A stretch of 54,732 nucleotides of DNA from Oscillospiraceae bacterium (GTDB lineage Bacteria; Bacillota; Clostridia; Oscillospirales; Ruminococcaceae). This document shows positions 42,974 through 50,454 of this stretch, piece after piece (position 1 is the stretch's first letter; every line of letters begins with the position of its first letter). Where the stretch lies: positions 1-54,732 of the forward strand of contig JAAWBP010000082.1 in the NCBI GenBank assembly GCA_022792755.1. The letters are read 5' to 3'. The position numbers and the translations under genes are program-made. The notes beneath the pieces were generated by a model, which worked only from the letters and a program-made list of their open reading frames with translations, was not told the DNA's origin and did no database searches.

Positions 42974-44215
42974 TTACCGTTCGAAATGCTTTTTATTGAT
43001 GTCCTCGGTCAGCGGCTCGCCGAACCAGAGGAATTTGCAATAGGTTAGAAGGGCCTGCCAGTCCTCTTCGTTGTGGGCGTGGGTTCCCTCCCTATAGTGG
43101 ATGCCGTTTTTCTCCGGGATCCCCAGCAGGTCGAAGAGCGGCTGGGAATCCTCCCAGGCAAGCTGGGTGCCGTAGGGGTTCGACCAGTAGTCGTCCAACC
43201 CCTCGGTGGTAAAGCAGGCGCGGGGTGCAACCGCCGTCCGGAGGGTATTCGCGTCAAAGGGGAGGTGGGACTCCCGCTCCGGATAGACGCTGTTGTCCCC
43301 AAACGATGCAAATTCCCGGACAAACCAGTTGGGGGCGAAATTCGTGATCCCGCCCACCGCTTCGCAGGCTTCCGGGTCTTGGCGGGAGCCTGCGCGGGTT
43401 CCGATGAAGCGCAGGGAGCCCACACCGCCGCAGCCTGAAGCGTTCGGGTTGACAACCGCCGCCCGCTCGTCGTAGATGCCGGCGCAGAGAGCCGCTTTGC
43501 CCAGACGGGAATGACCGGTGTAGCAGGCTTTCCCTGCGTCGATCTGCGGGAGGGTTTCAAAGTAATCCATACAGACCAGGTAGCCGAAGCCCCACTGTGC
43601 AATCTCCCCCCAGTCGCAGTCCGGATAGGCGGCCGCAAGCGGATGGATGTGCTCCAGATCGATTTTCTCCGGGGTGACTTTTTCCAATTTTTCGACGACG
43701 TAACGAACTCTGTCATCCTTTGGCTCAAAGGTTCCGCGGCGATAATCGGCAACCATCTCCAACAGGGCGCGGTCGCCGCAGAGATCGCACCGGTCGAATG
43801 CGGCGAGGGCGAAACCTTCTTCGGTCACCGCCTTTTCCTCAAGCGGGAGGGGTTCGTCGACATAATCCGTCGAATCGATGATCACTGGGAACCGCTCTCC
43901 GGGGCGGTTCGGGTAGACCAGCCGCACCTTCATGGAGACGTCCGCGGCAACGCCGAAGGTGAGGACGATGTTTTCCTCTATCGCTTTTCCGCCAAATTTC
44001 AGCGCCTTGTTCGTGACGGACGATTTGACCTCCCCGCGGTTTTCAGGGAAGTGGCCGAACATGTAATGGGCGAACATCTCTTTTAAATAAGCGCGCTGTT
44101 CCTCCCATTGTTCGGGGGAGGCGATCTTTTTCCCGAAGCGGTCTGCCGTGCAGTCCGGCATATTGGGAATCGCCGGCAGCTCATCATAAGCCGGCCATTT
44201 TGTTCCTGGGGTCAT
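42974..44215 (-). CDS. CE15-type glucuronoyl esterase (intracellular form)
   Basis: A 413-residue alpha/beta hydrolase of the CE15 kind, which hydrolyse the ester between glucuronic acid on xylan and lignin alcohols. Seen are the nucleophile S236 in TGHSRLGKAAL, the NPNASGCGG block, NFAPNWFVREFASF, the DDYWSNPYGTQLAWEDSQ block that holds many substrate contacts, and the catalytic His in GTHAHNEEDW (379 or 381). No signal peptide is seen, unlike the secreted fungal enzymes. Clustering with GH67 and uxaC strongly supports glucuronate-linked function. Some relatives are loosely annotated as acetylxylan esterase; acetyl activity is the main alternative. Confidence 0.82.
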   Translation of the reverse strand: MTPGTKWPAYDELPAIPNMPDCTADRFGKKIASPEQWEEQRAYLKEMFAHYMFGHFPENRGEVKSSVTNKALKFGGKAIEENIVLTFGVAADVSMKVRLVYPNRPGERFPVIIDSTDYVDEPLPLEEKAVTEEGFALAAFDRCDLCGDRALLEMVADYRRGTFEPKDDRVRYVVEKLEKVTPEKIDLEHIHPLAAAYPDCDWGEIAQWGFGYLVCMDYFETLPQIDAGKACYTGHSRLGKAALCAGIYDERAAVVNPNASGCGGVGSLRFIGTRAGSRQDPEACEAVGGITNFAPNWFVREFASFGDNSVYPERESHLPFDANTLRTAVAPRACFTTEGLDDYWSNPYGTQLAWEDSQPLFDLLGIPEKNGIHYREGTHAHNEEDWQALLTYCKFLWFGEPLTEDINKKHFER

Positions 44216-44347
44216 TGCAGCATCTCCTTTGCAGTTTACCGCCGCACGGTATCAGCGGTCTGAGTGGGTGGCGGAAGGCGGTTCGTTTTTGAGGGTAGGG
44301 TACGATCGTCTAAAGGAGGTTCCGTCCTCGGCGAAACAACTTTTTGA
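44216..44347 (-). other. 132-base gap inside the glucuronate operon
   Basis: Between uxaC and the CE15 gene. No clear terminator, promoter or small gene was seen; an internal regulatory site is possible. Confidence 0.35.
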
Positions 44348-45763
44348 CTAAAAGATTTTTGTTTTGGGGAGGCCGAAGAAGTTCGCCGCATTGTTGAAAC
44401 AGATGTCCTCGACGACCTTTCCGATCCTGTCGTAATCCGCCGGGATTTCACCCGCGTCGATCCAGCTCCCCAGCAGGTTGCAGAGAATCCGCCTGAAATA
44501 TTCGTGGCGGGTATAGGAGATAAAACTCCTCGAATCGGTCAGCATCCCGACAAAGTTTGCAAGGATTCCGGTGTTCGCAAGGGCCCGCATCTGATTCACC
44601 ATCCCGTCGCGGTGGTCGTTGAACCACCAGGCGGCTCCGAGCTGGATCTTGCCGGCGGCCGGCCTCTGCTGGAAGCATCCCGCGGCGACGGCGAGCCTGT
44701 CGTTGTCGTTCGGGTTCAGGCTGTAGAGGACGGTTTTGGGGAGGCTGTTCTGCTGCTCCATCAAGTCGAGGAGCCGGAGGACGGATTCGACCGAAAGGTC
44801 ATCCCCGATGGCGTCGAAGCCAGTGTCCGCCCCTGCCAGCTTGAACATGGCGGTGTTGACGCTGCGGACGACGCCAAGGTGGAGCTGCATCCCAAAACCG
44901 AGTTCTTCATAGACGCTGCCGAGATAGACCATCAGCTGGGTGTGATAGGCGCTGATCTCTTTCCCGGTCAACGGTTTGCCCGCCAGCGCCTTTTTCAAAG
45001 CGGCGTCCGCGTCCTTTTTGTCACAGGAAATGAAAGCCGGCGCGCCGAACGCGTGATCGGAGAGAAGGCAGCCGTGGCTTTTAAAGAATTCCACCCGTTT
45101 CAGAAGGGCGAGCTTGAGGGAATCGAAATCGACAATTTCAACTCCCGCCGCGGCGCCGAGCTCCTTAACATAGGCGGTAAACCCCTCGTTTTCCAGGTGG
45201 ATCGCCTTGTCGGGCCGGAAGGTGGGGAGCACCTGAACCGGGAAGGACGGATCGTCCGCCAGCGCGATGTGATCCTCAAGGCTGTCCGCCGGATCGTCGG
45301 TCGTACAAAGAGCCGCCACACCGGAGCGCAGAATCAGGCCGTGCGCCCGGAATTCCTCCTTTTGCAGAAGGGCGTTGCAGGTGTCGTAGATCTCTTTGGC
45401 GTTTTCTTTGCAGAGGAGCTCGTCTACCCCGAAATACCGTTTCAGCTCGAGGTGAGTCCAGTGGTAGAGGGGATTTCCATAACAGCGGGAAATTGTCTCG
45501 GCCCACTTTTCGAACTTCTCGTAAGGGTCTGCGCCGCCAGTGATATAGCATTCTTCTACCCCATTTGCCCGCATCAAACGCCACTTATAGTGGTCGCCCG
45601 AAAGCCAGAGGTCGGTGATGGTCTCAAACTGCTTGTTTTTCAGAATCTCCGCCGCACTCAGATGACAATGATAGTCGAAAATCGGCATCTTTTCGGCGTA
45701 GCTGCGGTATAAAAGCCGCGCGGCATCGCTTTGCAGAAGAAAAGAATCGTTGATAAAAGACAT
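44348..45763 (-). CDS. uxaC: Glucuronate isomerase
   Basis: UxaC converts D-glucuronate to D-fructuronate (and galacturonate to tagaturonate), the entry step of the pathway. The 471-residue protein starts FINDSFLLQSDAARLLY and has PIFDYHCHLSAAEI (metal/amidohydrolase-like His pair), HGLILRSGVAALCTTDDPAD near 175, and LLYSLNPND-like elements later. Length matches (about 465-470). First gene of the operon, divergent from the AraC regulator. Confidence 0.96.
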   Translation of the reverse strand: MSFINDSFLLQSDAARLLYRSYAEKMPIFDYHCHLSAAEILKNKQFETITDLWLSGDHYKWRLMRANGVEECYITGGADPYEKFEKWAETISRCYGNPLYHWTHLELKRYFGVDELLCKENAKEIYDTCNALLQKEEFRAHGLILRSGVAALCTTDDPADSLEDHIALADDPSFPVQVLPTFRPDKAIHLENEGFTAYVKELGAAAGVEIVDFDSLKLALLKRVEFFKSHGCLLSDHAFGAPAFISCDKKDADAALKKALAGKPLTGKEISAYHTQLMVYLGSVYEELGFGMQLHLGVVRSVNTAMFKLAGADTGFDAIGDDLSVESVLRLLDLMEQQNSLPKTVLYSLNPNDNDRLAVAAGCFQQRPAAGKIQLGAAWWFNDHRDGMVNQMRALANTGILANFVGMLTDSRSFISYTRHEYFRRILCNLLGSWIDAGEIPADYDRIGKVVEDICFNNAANFFGLPKTKIF

Positions 45764-45792
45764 GTCAATCCCCCCATACTGTTATTGATTTC

Positions 45793-45798
45793 AGTATA
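45793..45798 (-). promoter_or_regulatory. -10 element of the glucuronate operon
   Basis: TATACT on the minus strand, 30 bases before uxaC. The -35 is poor, which would fit activation by the AraC-type regulator. Confidence 0.45.
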
Positions 45799-45809
45799 CA
45801 TCATTTTTT

Positions 45810-45832
45810 GCAAATAAATTAGTGATTATTGC
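45810..45832. promoter_or_regulatory. Imperfect inverted repeat between uxaC and araC-type gene
   Basis: GCAAATAAAT and ATTATTGC flank a TAGTG-like centre between the divergent promoters. It is a candidate operator; the match is imperfect. Confidence 0.35.
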
Positions 45833-45861
45833 TTGAAAAATGGCAAAAATTGCTTTACTAT
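45833..45861 (+). promoter_or_regulatory. Promoter of the AraC-type regulator
   Basis: TTGAAA (45833-45838) and TACTAT (45856-45861), 17-base spacer, 45 bases before the ATG at 45907. Confidence 0.65.
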
Positions 45862-45906
45862 AAAAAGAGGAAAAACAACCGTAAATCTGGAGGAGGGATC
45901 TGCCCA

Positions 45907-46782
45907 ATGGGAACGGTAAAACAGGAATTCAACCCCCGGCAGGTGATGAGCAGGCCGAACTTTGAGCTGTTCCATTTTTCCGACAACAAGCCTTTGAGTG
46001 TGGATTACCACAACCACGATTTTTACGAAATCTATTACTTCATCTCCGGGAAGGTCAACTGTGTGATCGAAGGGCGGAATTATTACCTCAAACCGGGGGA
46101 TATCCTCCTTATCGGCAACAATGAGGTTCACCGGCCTCTGATCGAGCTGGGGAAGACCTACGAGCGGATCGTCGTCTGGGTTCATCCGAATTACGTTAGG
46201 AACATCGAGCAGGGGGAGATCAATCTCACGGCCTGCTTTGAAGATTCCGCCCGCCGCCACAACAACCTCCTGCGCCCTTCGAATGAAATGTTCCGGATGA
46301 TCCGGAAAATCTATGAACGGCTGGAGGCGGTTTACGGCAGCTCCGCCTACGGCAGCGCCGCCTTGAGCCGTGCTTATATCACTGAGCTTCTGGTTCTGCT
46401 CAACAAAGCTTATTTCGACATGGCGGAGGACGATATGGCCGAGGTGGAGTACAACGAAAAGATCAGCGATATCATCCGTTATATCAACGACCACCTCTGC
46501 GGAGACCTGTCGCTCGATACATTGGCAGGGGAGTTTTACATCAGCAAGTACCATCTGAGCCGGCAATTTAAGGACTGCGTTGGATTTACCCTCCACCAGT
46601 ATGTTTTGAAAAAGCGGCTGATGAACGCCCGCACGCTGCTTCAGGAGGGCGGGACGGTCAACGGCGCTTTTATCCGAAGCGGCTTTAACGATTACTCCAA
46701 TTTTTCGCGTAGCTTCAAGGAAGAATTCGGCTGCTCCCCGAAACAGTACCTAAGGATGGTTCAGAGCAATCCCCTGACCTGA
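45907..46782 (+). CDS. AraC-family transcriptional regulator
   Basis: A 291-residue regulator with an N-terminal cupin sugar-binding domain (VDYHNHDFYEIYYFISG, NYYLKPGDILLIGNNEVH) and two C-terminal helix-turn-helix motifs (about 195-285; LDTLAGEFYISKYHLSRQFK and the AraC signature around SGFNDYSNFSRSFKEEFGCSP). It most likely activates the divergent glucuronate operon in response to a hexuronate or oligosaccharide; the effector is not known. The ATG at 45907 is chosen because GGAGGAGGG precedes it, rather than the in-frame ATG at 45829. Confidence 0.9.
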   Translation: MGTVKQEFNPRQVMSRPNFELFHFSDNKPLSVDYHNHDFYEIYYFISGKVNCVIEGRNYYLKPGDILLIGNNEVHRPLIELGKTYERIVVWVHPNYVRNIEQGEINLTACFEDSARRHNNLLRPSNEMFRMIRKIYERLEAVYGSSAYGSAALSRAYITELLVLLNKAYFDMAEDDMAEVEYNEKISDIIRYINDHLCGDLSLDTLAGEFYISKYHLSRQFKDCVGFTLHQYVLKKRLMNARTLLQEGGTVNGAFIRSGFNDYSNFSRSFKEEFGCSPKQYLRMVQSNPLT

Positions 46783-46877
46783 GAAAGCGGGTCAAAGATT
46801 TCGGGGAGTTAAAAAGCCCCCTCGATTACTGATTTTATAGAGGCCGACCCTAGGGGCCGTACCGCTCGCGTAAAGCA

Positions 46878-46903
46878 AAAACCCGGAAAACACTCCGGGT
46901 TTT
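46878..46903. terminator. Terminator between araC-type gene and homocysteine methyltransferase
   Basis: AAAACCCGGA (46878-46887) pairs with TCCGGGTTTT (46894-46903). It can serve both converging units. Confidence 0.8.
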
Positions 46904-46944
46904 CATGCAGACATAAAATTGAAGGCTTTAATTTCCTGCGGCTC

Positions 46945-48189
46945 TTATCGAATCACTACAAGCGCCTTTCCGTTGTATTCCCGCGTCATGGCGTCCGCAT
47001 CTTCTTGACTGTGGGCCGTGATGCCGAAGGGGAGCCGGACGGCGGTCTGGAGATGCCCCAGCAGGGCGGAAATCTGCTCCGGCGCCGCGCCGGAAAGCAG
47101 GGTCGTATTGAGCATGACGTATTCCGCCTCTACATCATAGAGCTGATCGAGGATAATATCCAGCACGCTGTCAAAATCGCCGGAAGCGAGATACCCGCTC
47201 AATTCGGCGGCGTTTTCCGGGGTCGCGAGCTGAAGCACGGGAGTGTCCGCCTTGACTTCCACACAAACCGTGGGGGTGCAGGCGGTTTCTCTTGCCGCAA
47301 TTTCCCGTTTGACCGGGGTGAGCGGGAGCACCTTTTCAGCGAGCAGGCGGATATAATCGTAATTTGTGCCGCAGCAGCCGCCCAGGATGTTGACGCCGCT
47401 TCCGGCGAGCTCGGTCATCACTTCGGCGTATTCCTCCGGCGTCACGTCGAAGGAGGTGACCCCGTCCTTTTCCTGCGGGAGCCCGGCGTTGGGCTGGATC
47501 ATGACCGGGAGGTTTGTGAGCCCGGCGAGCTGCTTCGCGTAGGGAAGAAGGTCTTTCGGCCCGACGCTGCAGTTGATCCCGACCGCATCTGCCCCGAGCG
47601 ATTCCACTAGGGCGGCGGTGCTTTCGATGCATCCGCCGGTGTAGGTGCGCCCGTTCTGTTCGATCGTAATCGTGCAGAGCACCGGCAGCTTCGTGTTCTC
47701 TTTGACCGCGAGCAGGGCGGCTTTTACTTCGTAAAGGTCGGCCATCGTTTCGATCAGCACAGCGTCCGCCCCGTATTTTTCGGCTAAAAGCGCCTGCTCT
47801 TTGCACAGGTCGTACGCCTCTTGGAAAGAGACCTCCCCCATCGGTTCGAGGAGCTTGCCGCAGGGGCCCATGTCGTAGACCAGGTAAGCGGGCTTTCCCG
47901 CCTCGTCCACTGCGCGGGCAGCGCATTCGAACGCGGCTTTGACCAGTTCCTCCAGCGTATAAGGCAGCCCTGCGATTTTGAACCGGCTGCAGCTGAAGGT
48001 GTTGAGGGTGATTGCCATCGCACCGCTTTTCAGATAATTCCGGTGGATGGCGGCGACGGTTTCCGGGCTGGTGATGTTGAGGACGGTCGGATTTTCTCCG
48101 GGCTTTAAGCAGCCGTCCATCTGGACAGTGCCGAATGCACCGTCAAAAATCAGAAATCGGTTTTGAATATGAGAACGCAGATCCATCAT
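46945..48189 (-). CDS. Homocysteine S-methyltransferase with truncated pterin-binding domain (MetH-like)
   Basis: A 414-residue protein. Residues about 1-290 form the homocysteine-binding barrel of MetH/BHMT-type enzymes: FDGAFGT near 15, zinc ligands C207 in GINC and C272/C273 in GGCCGT. The remaining ~120 residues resemble the first part of the MetH pterin-binding domain (DIILDQLYDVEAEYVMLN, then EDADAMTREYNGKALV) and then stop. There is no cobalamin domain. The methyl donor could be methyl-THF via a separate corrinoid protein, or S-methylmethionine. Two ATG codons start the frame (48189, 48186) behind AGGAGC. Confidence 0.85.
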   Translation of the reverse strand: MMDLRSHIQNRFLIFDGAFGTVQMDGCLKPGENPTVLNITSPETVAAIHRNYLKSGAMAITLNTFSCSRFKIAGLPYTLEELVKAAFECAARAVDEAGKPAYLVYDMGPCGKLLEPMGEVSFQEAYDLCKEQALLAEKYGADAVLIETMADLYEVKAALLAVKENTKLPVLCTITIEQNGRTYTGGCIESTAALVESLGADAVGINCSVGPKDLLPYAKQLAGLTNLPVMIQPNAGLPQEKDGVTSFDVTPEEYAEVMTELAGSGVNILGGCCGTNYDYIRLLAEKVLPLTPVKREIAARETACTPTVCVEVKADTPVLQLATPENAAELSGYLASGDFDSVLDIILDQLYDVEAEYVMLNTTLLSGAAPEQISALLGHLQTAVRLPFGITAHSQEDADAMTREYNGKALVVIR

Positions 48190-48227
48190 GACCGCTCCTT
48201 TCCTGCTTGAACTAAAAGAATGCTGTT

Positions 48228-48257
48228 ATTATACATCACAAAAGGGGCGGATGTAAA
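48228..48257 (-). promoter_or_regulatory. Promoter of the homocysteine methyltransferase gene
   Basis: On the minus strand TTTACA (48257-48252) and TATAAT (48233-48228), 18-base spacer. The leader is only ~30-40 bases, so no SAM riboswitch is present. Confidence 0.65.
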
Positions 48258-48279
48258 GGAGCCGTTTTGGAAAGCCGGG

Positions 48280-48308
48280 TTGTATTTTTGGGAAAATCTT
48301 GGTACAAT
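48280..48308 (+). promoter_or_regulatory. Promoter of ispD-ispF
   Basis: TTGTAT (48280-48285) and TACAAT (48303-48308), 17-base spacer, about 30 bases upstream of the start. Confidence 0.6.
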
Positions 48309-48337
48309 AGGCCGGAAAGCTCGGTGCGAAGGGAGAG

Positions 48338-49018
48338 ATGATCTTGGTATCCGCTGTGATTGTCGCCGCCGGGAACAGCACCCGGATGGGAATGAATAAG
48401 CTGTATTTGAAGATCGGGGGGATTCCCGCCGTCGTGCGGAGCCTTCTCGCGTTTGAGGCCGCTCCTTCGGTGTCGGAGACGGTGGTGGTCTCAAAGCCGG
48501 ACGACCTGGAGCAGTATCGCCTTTGGCGGGAAGAATACGCGCTGAAAAAGCTCCGTGCGGTGGTTCCCGGTGGGGAGACCCGCCAGCAGTCGGTTCTGGC
48601 GGGAATCGCTGCGGCTTCGCCCGAAAGCGGTTATTTTGCCATCCATGACGGCGCACGGCCCTTTATCGATCCGCACGATATCGAGCGGGTGATCCGGGAT
48701 GCAGAACGGTATGGTGCGGCGACGCTGGGCGCGCCGGTAAAGGATACGATCAAGGTCGTTTCCGAAGAGGGGCTGATCGAATACACGCCGGAGCGGAGCC
48801 GGCTGTTTATCACCCAAACCCCCCAGGTGTTCCGGCGCTCAGTCTACCTGGAAGGGGTGGAGGCCGCCCAAAAGGATGGAATTGAGTTCACCGACGACTG
48901 CCAGCTGGTAGAGCACGCGGGGCGGCGGGTTTACATGACGGCCGGGGATTACCGGAACATCAAGCTGACGACCAAGGATGACATCGCGGTAGCAGATGCC
49001 TTTGCAAAGGGGGAGTGA
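48338..49018 (+). CDS. ispD: 2-C-methyl-D-erythritol 4-phosphate cytidylyltransferase
   Basis: IspD makes CDP-methylerythritol from MEP and CTP in the non-mevalonate isoprenoid pathway. The 226-residue protein has the nucleotide-binding VIVAAGNSTRMG near residue 7, and conserved HDGARPFI near 106 and FTDDCQLVEHAG near 188. The ATG at 48338 is only two bases from the AGGGAG site; the TTG two codons later (48344) has normal spacing and may be the true start. It precedes ispF with a 3-base gap. Confidence 0.94.
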   Translation: MILVSAVIVAAGNSTRMGMNKLYLKIGGIPAVVRSLLAFEAAPSVSETVVVSKPDDLEQYRLWREEYALKKLRAVVPGGETRQQSVLAGIAAASPESGYFAIHDGARPFIDPHDIERVIRDAERYGAATLGAPVKDTIKVVSEEGLIEYTPERSRLFITQTPQVFRRSVYLEGVEAAQKDGIEFTDDCQLVEHAGRRVYMTAGDYRNIKLTTKDDIAVADAFAKGE

Positions 49019-49021
49019 CAG

Positions 49022-49501
49022 ATGATTCGGGTGGGGCACGGATATGACGTTCACCGGCTGGCGCAGGGCCGAAAGCTCATCCTCGGCGGGGTAGAAGTTC
49101 CGCATACGGTGGGATTGCTGGGCCATTCGGATGCCGACGTTTTGACCCATGCGGTGATGGATGCGCTGCTTGGGGCGGCGGCTTTGGGGGATATCGGGGC
49201 GCAGTTTCCCGACACCGATGCAGCCTACGCAGGGGCGGACAGCATAGGGCTGCTCGAAAAGGTAGCCGCCCTGCTGAAAGAAAAAGGATACCGTGTGGTG
49301 AATATCGACAGCACGGTGATCGCGCAGGAGCCGAAGCTGAAAGGGTATATCCTCCGGATGCGGGAGCGGCTGGCCGGGGCCTGCGGGCTTCCGCTGGACG
49401 CTGTCAGCGTGAAAGCCACAACCGAAGAGCGCCTCGGTTTCAGTGGGCGGGAAGAGGGGATCGCCGCCCACGCGGTCGCACTGGTCGAGACGACTATATG
49501 A
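49022..49501 (+). CDS. ispF: 2-C-methyl-D-erythritol 2,4-cyclodiphosphate synthase
   Basis: IspF cyclises CDP-ME-2-phosphate to MEcPP, releasing CMP. The 159-residue trimeric enzyme has the metal-ligand motif GHGYDVHRL at 5-13, HSDADVLTHAVMDALLGAA near 39-57 and the C-terminal KATTEERLGFSGREEGIAAHA. It is immediately after ispD, the usual pairing. Confidence 0.96.
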   Translation: MIRVGHGYDVHRLAQGRKLILGGVEVPHTVGLLGHSDADVLTHAVMDALLGAAALGDIGAQFPDTDAAYAGADSIGLLEKVAALLKEKGYRVVNIDSTVIAQEPKLKGYILRMRERLAGACGLPLDAVSVKATTEERLGFSGREEGIAAHAVALVETTI

Positions 49502-49587
49502 CGCGAACCGGATGCAACAGTCTTGGGAAATGGTGGATTTTTCCCACTGTTTAGCCGCTTTGAATCTGAAAAGAGAGGGGAAACGCG

Positions 49588-50013
49588 ATGCTTACGGACA
49601 AGAGGGAGCAGATCGTCCGGCTCTGGTTTGATATGTGGCTTAGGGCGGAGGACATGGGGCTGACGGATATTTTTACTGCCGATGCGGTCTATATTGAGAG
49701 CTGGGGGCCTGAATATCACGGTGCTGCAAAAATCCGGCAGTGGTTTGCGGAATGGAACACCCGCGGCCGGGTTTTCCAGTGGGAGATCAAACAGTTTTTT
49801 CACAGCGGTACGCAAACTGTGGTGGAATGGTATTTCAAAAACCGCATGAACGACGGGAGGACGGAAGCTTTTGATGGCGTGTCGATCATCCGCTGGACGG
49901 AGGACGACAGGATTTGTGCCCTTCAGGAATTCGGCTGTAATGAACACCGGTATGATCCATATCAAAACGGCGGTACTCCGGAGTTTGAAAACGAAAAAGC
50001 AAAGTGGTTTTAA
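49588..50013 (+). CDS. SnoaL-like (NTF2-fold) protein
   Basis: A 141-residue cone-shaped NTF2/SnoaL-fold protein, by the pattern WFDMWLRAEDMGLTDIFTADAVYIES, then GPEYHGAAKIRQWFAEWNTRG and a C-terminal beta sheet with TVVEWYFKNRM and DGVSIIRWTEDDRI. The fold serves as enzyme or ligand-binding module; the function here is unknown. It starts 86 bases after ispF behind GAGAGGGG. Confidence 0.75.
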   Translation: MLTDKREQIVRLWFDMWLRAEDMGLTDIFTADAVYIESWGPEYHGAAKIRQWFAEWNTRGRVFQWEIKQFFHSGTQTVVEWYFKNRMNDGRTEAFDGVSIIRWTEDDRICALQEFGCNEHRYDPYQNGGTPEFENEKAKWF

Positions 50014-50070
50014 AAACTCCTGCTTTTTCTGATTCAATGGAGGCGGCGCTTTTTATCTTTCTAAAAAGTA

Positions 50071-50100
50071 TTGTCATATTGTCAAAGACGTTCATAGTAT
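50071..50100 (+). promoter_or_regulatory. Candidate promoter of the DUF3343-desulfurase unit
   Basis: TTGTCA (50071-50076) and TAGTAT (50095-50100) with an 18-base spacer. Its start point would fall inside the left arm of the hairpin that follows. Confidence 0.4.
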
Positions 50101-50101
50101 A

Positions 50102-50150
50102 TCAACAGGAGTGATCCGGCTAGGCTGGAACGCGCTCCTGTTGATTTTTT
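50102..50150 (+). terminator. Terminator-like hairpin before the DUF3343 gene
   Basis: TCAACAGGAG (50102-50111) pairs with CTCCTGTTGA (50135-50144), with an inner stem TCCGGC/GCTGGA and a TAG loop, followed by six T. It probably ends the SnoaL-like gene's transcript; read-through regulation of the next unit is possible. Confidence 0.75.
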
Positions 50151-50176
50151 ATCTTTAAAAACAGTGGTGATGACTT

Positions 50177-50398
50177 TTGGCCAAACAGCTTATTATGCTC
50201 CGCTCGATCACCTACGCATATAAAGCGCGGGATTACCTTTCCCGCCGCGGGATTACAGCGCACATCCAGCGGACCCCCGCCGCCTATTCGAAGTGCGGCT
50301 GCGGCTACAGCATCTGGACGAAGCAGGAACCGGAGATGATCCAAGCCATGCTGGGGCAGGTCGGGATCAAAGTCGTGGGGATTGCGGAAGCGGATTGA
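50177..50398 (+). CDS. DUF3343 putative Se/S carrier-like protein
   Basis: A 73-residue protein of the DUF3343 (putative Se/S carrier) kind. It begins with a TTG codon behind GGTGATG and shows the family style: an N-terminal strand (KQLIMLRSITYAYKA), a cysteine pair C40-G-C42 in KCGCGYSIW and a C-terminal hydrophobic helix/strand. Such proteins accompany class-V desulfurases and SelD in several Clostridia, suggesting transfer of persulfide or selenide. Assignment is from memory of the family; the two cysteines are the testable feature. Confidence 0.75.
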   Translation: MAKQLIMLRSITYAYKARDYLSRRGITAHIQRTPAAYSKCGCGYSIWTKQEPEMIQAMLGQVGIKVVGIAEAD

Positions 50399-50454
50399 AC
50401 CCGGAAGGTTGATTTTGAGGAGAAAGAGAACGATTTTTGGATGGAGGGATTGAC

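Noticed and set aside
44236..44451. Small minus-strand frame between uxaC and the CE15 gene
   Set aside because: Mostly overlaps the end of uxaC in another frame, and is Ser/Arg/Thr-rich without a ribosome site.
45826..46596. Minus-strand frame antisense to the AraC-type regulator
   Set aside because: No motif; the regulator on the plus strand has complete cupin and HTH signatures.
48186..48257. SAM or cobalamin riboswitch in front of the homocysteine methyltransferase
   Set aside because: The mapped promoter leaves only about 30-40 bases of leader, too short for either element.
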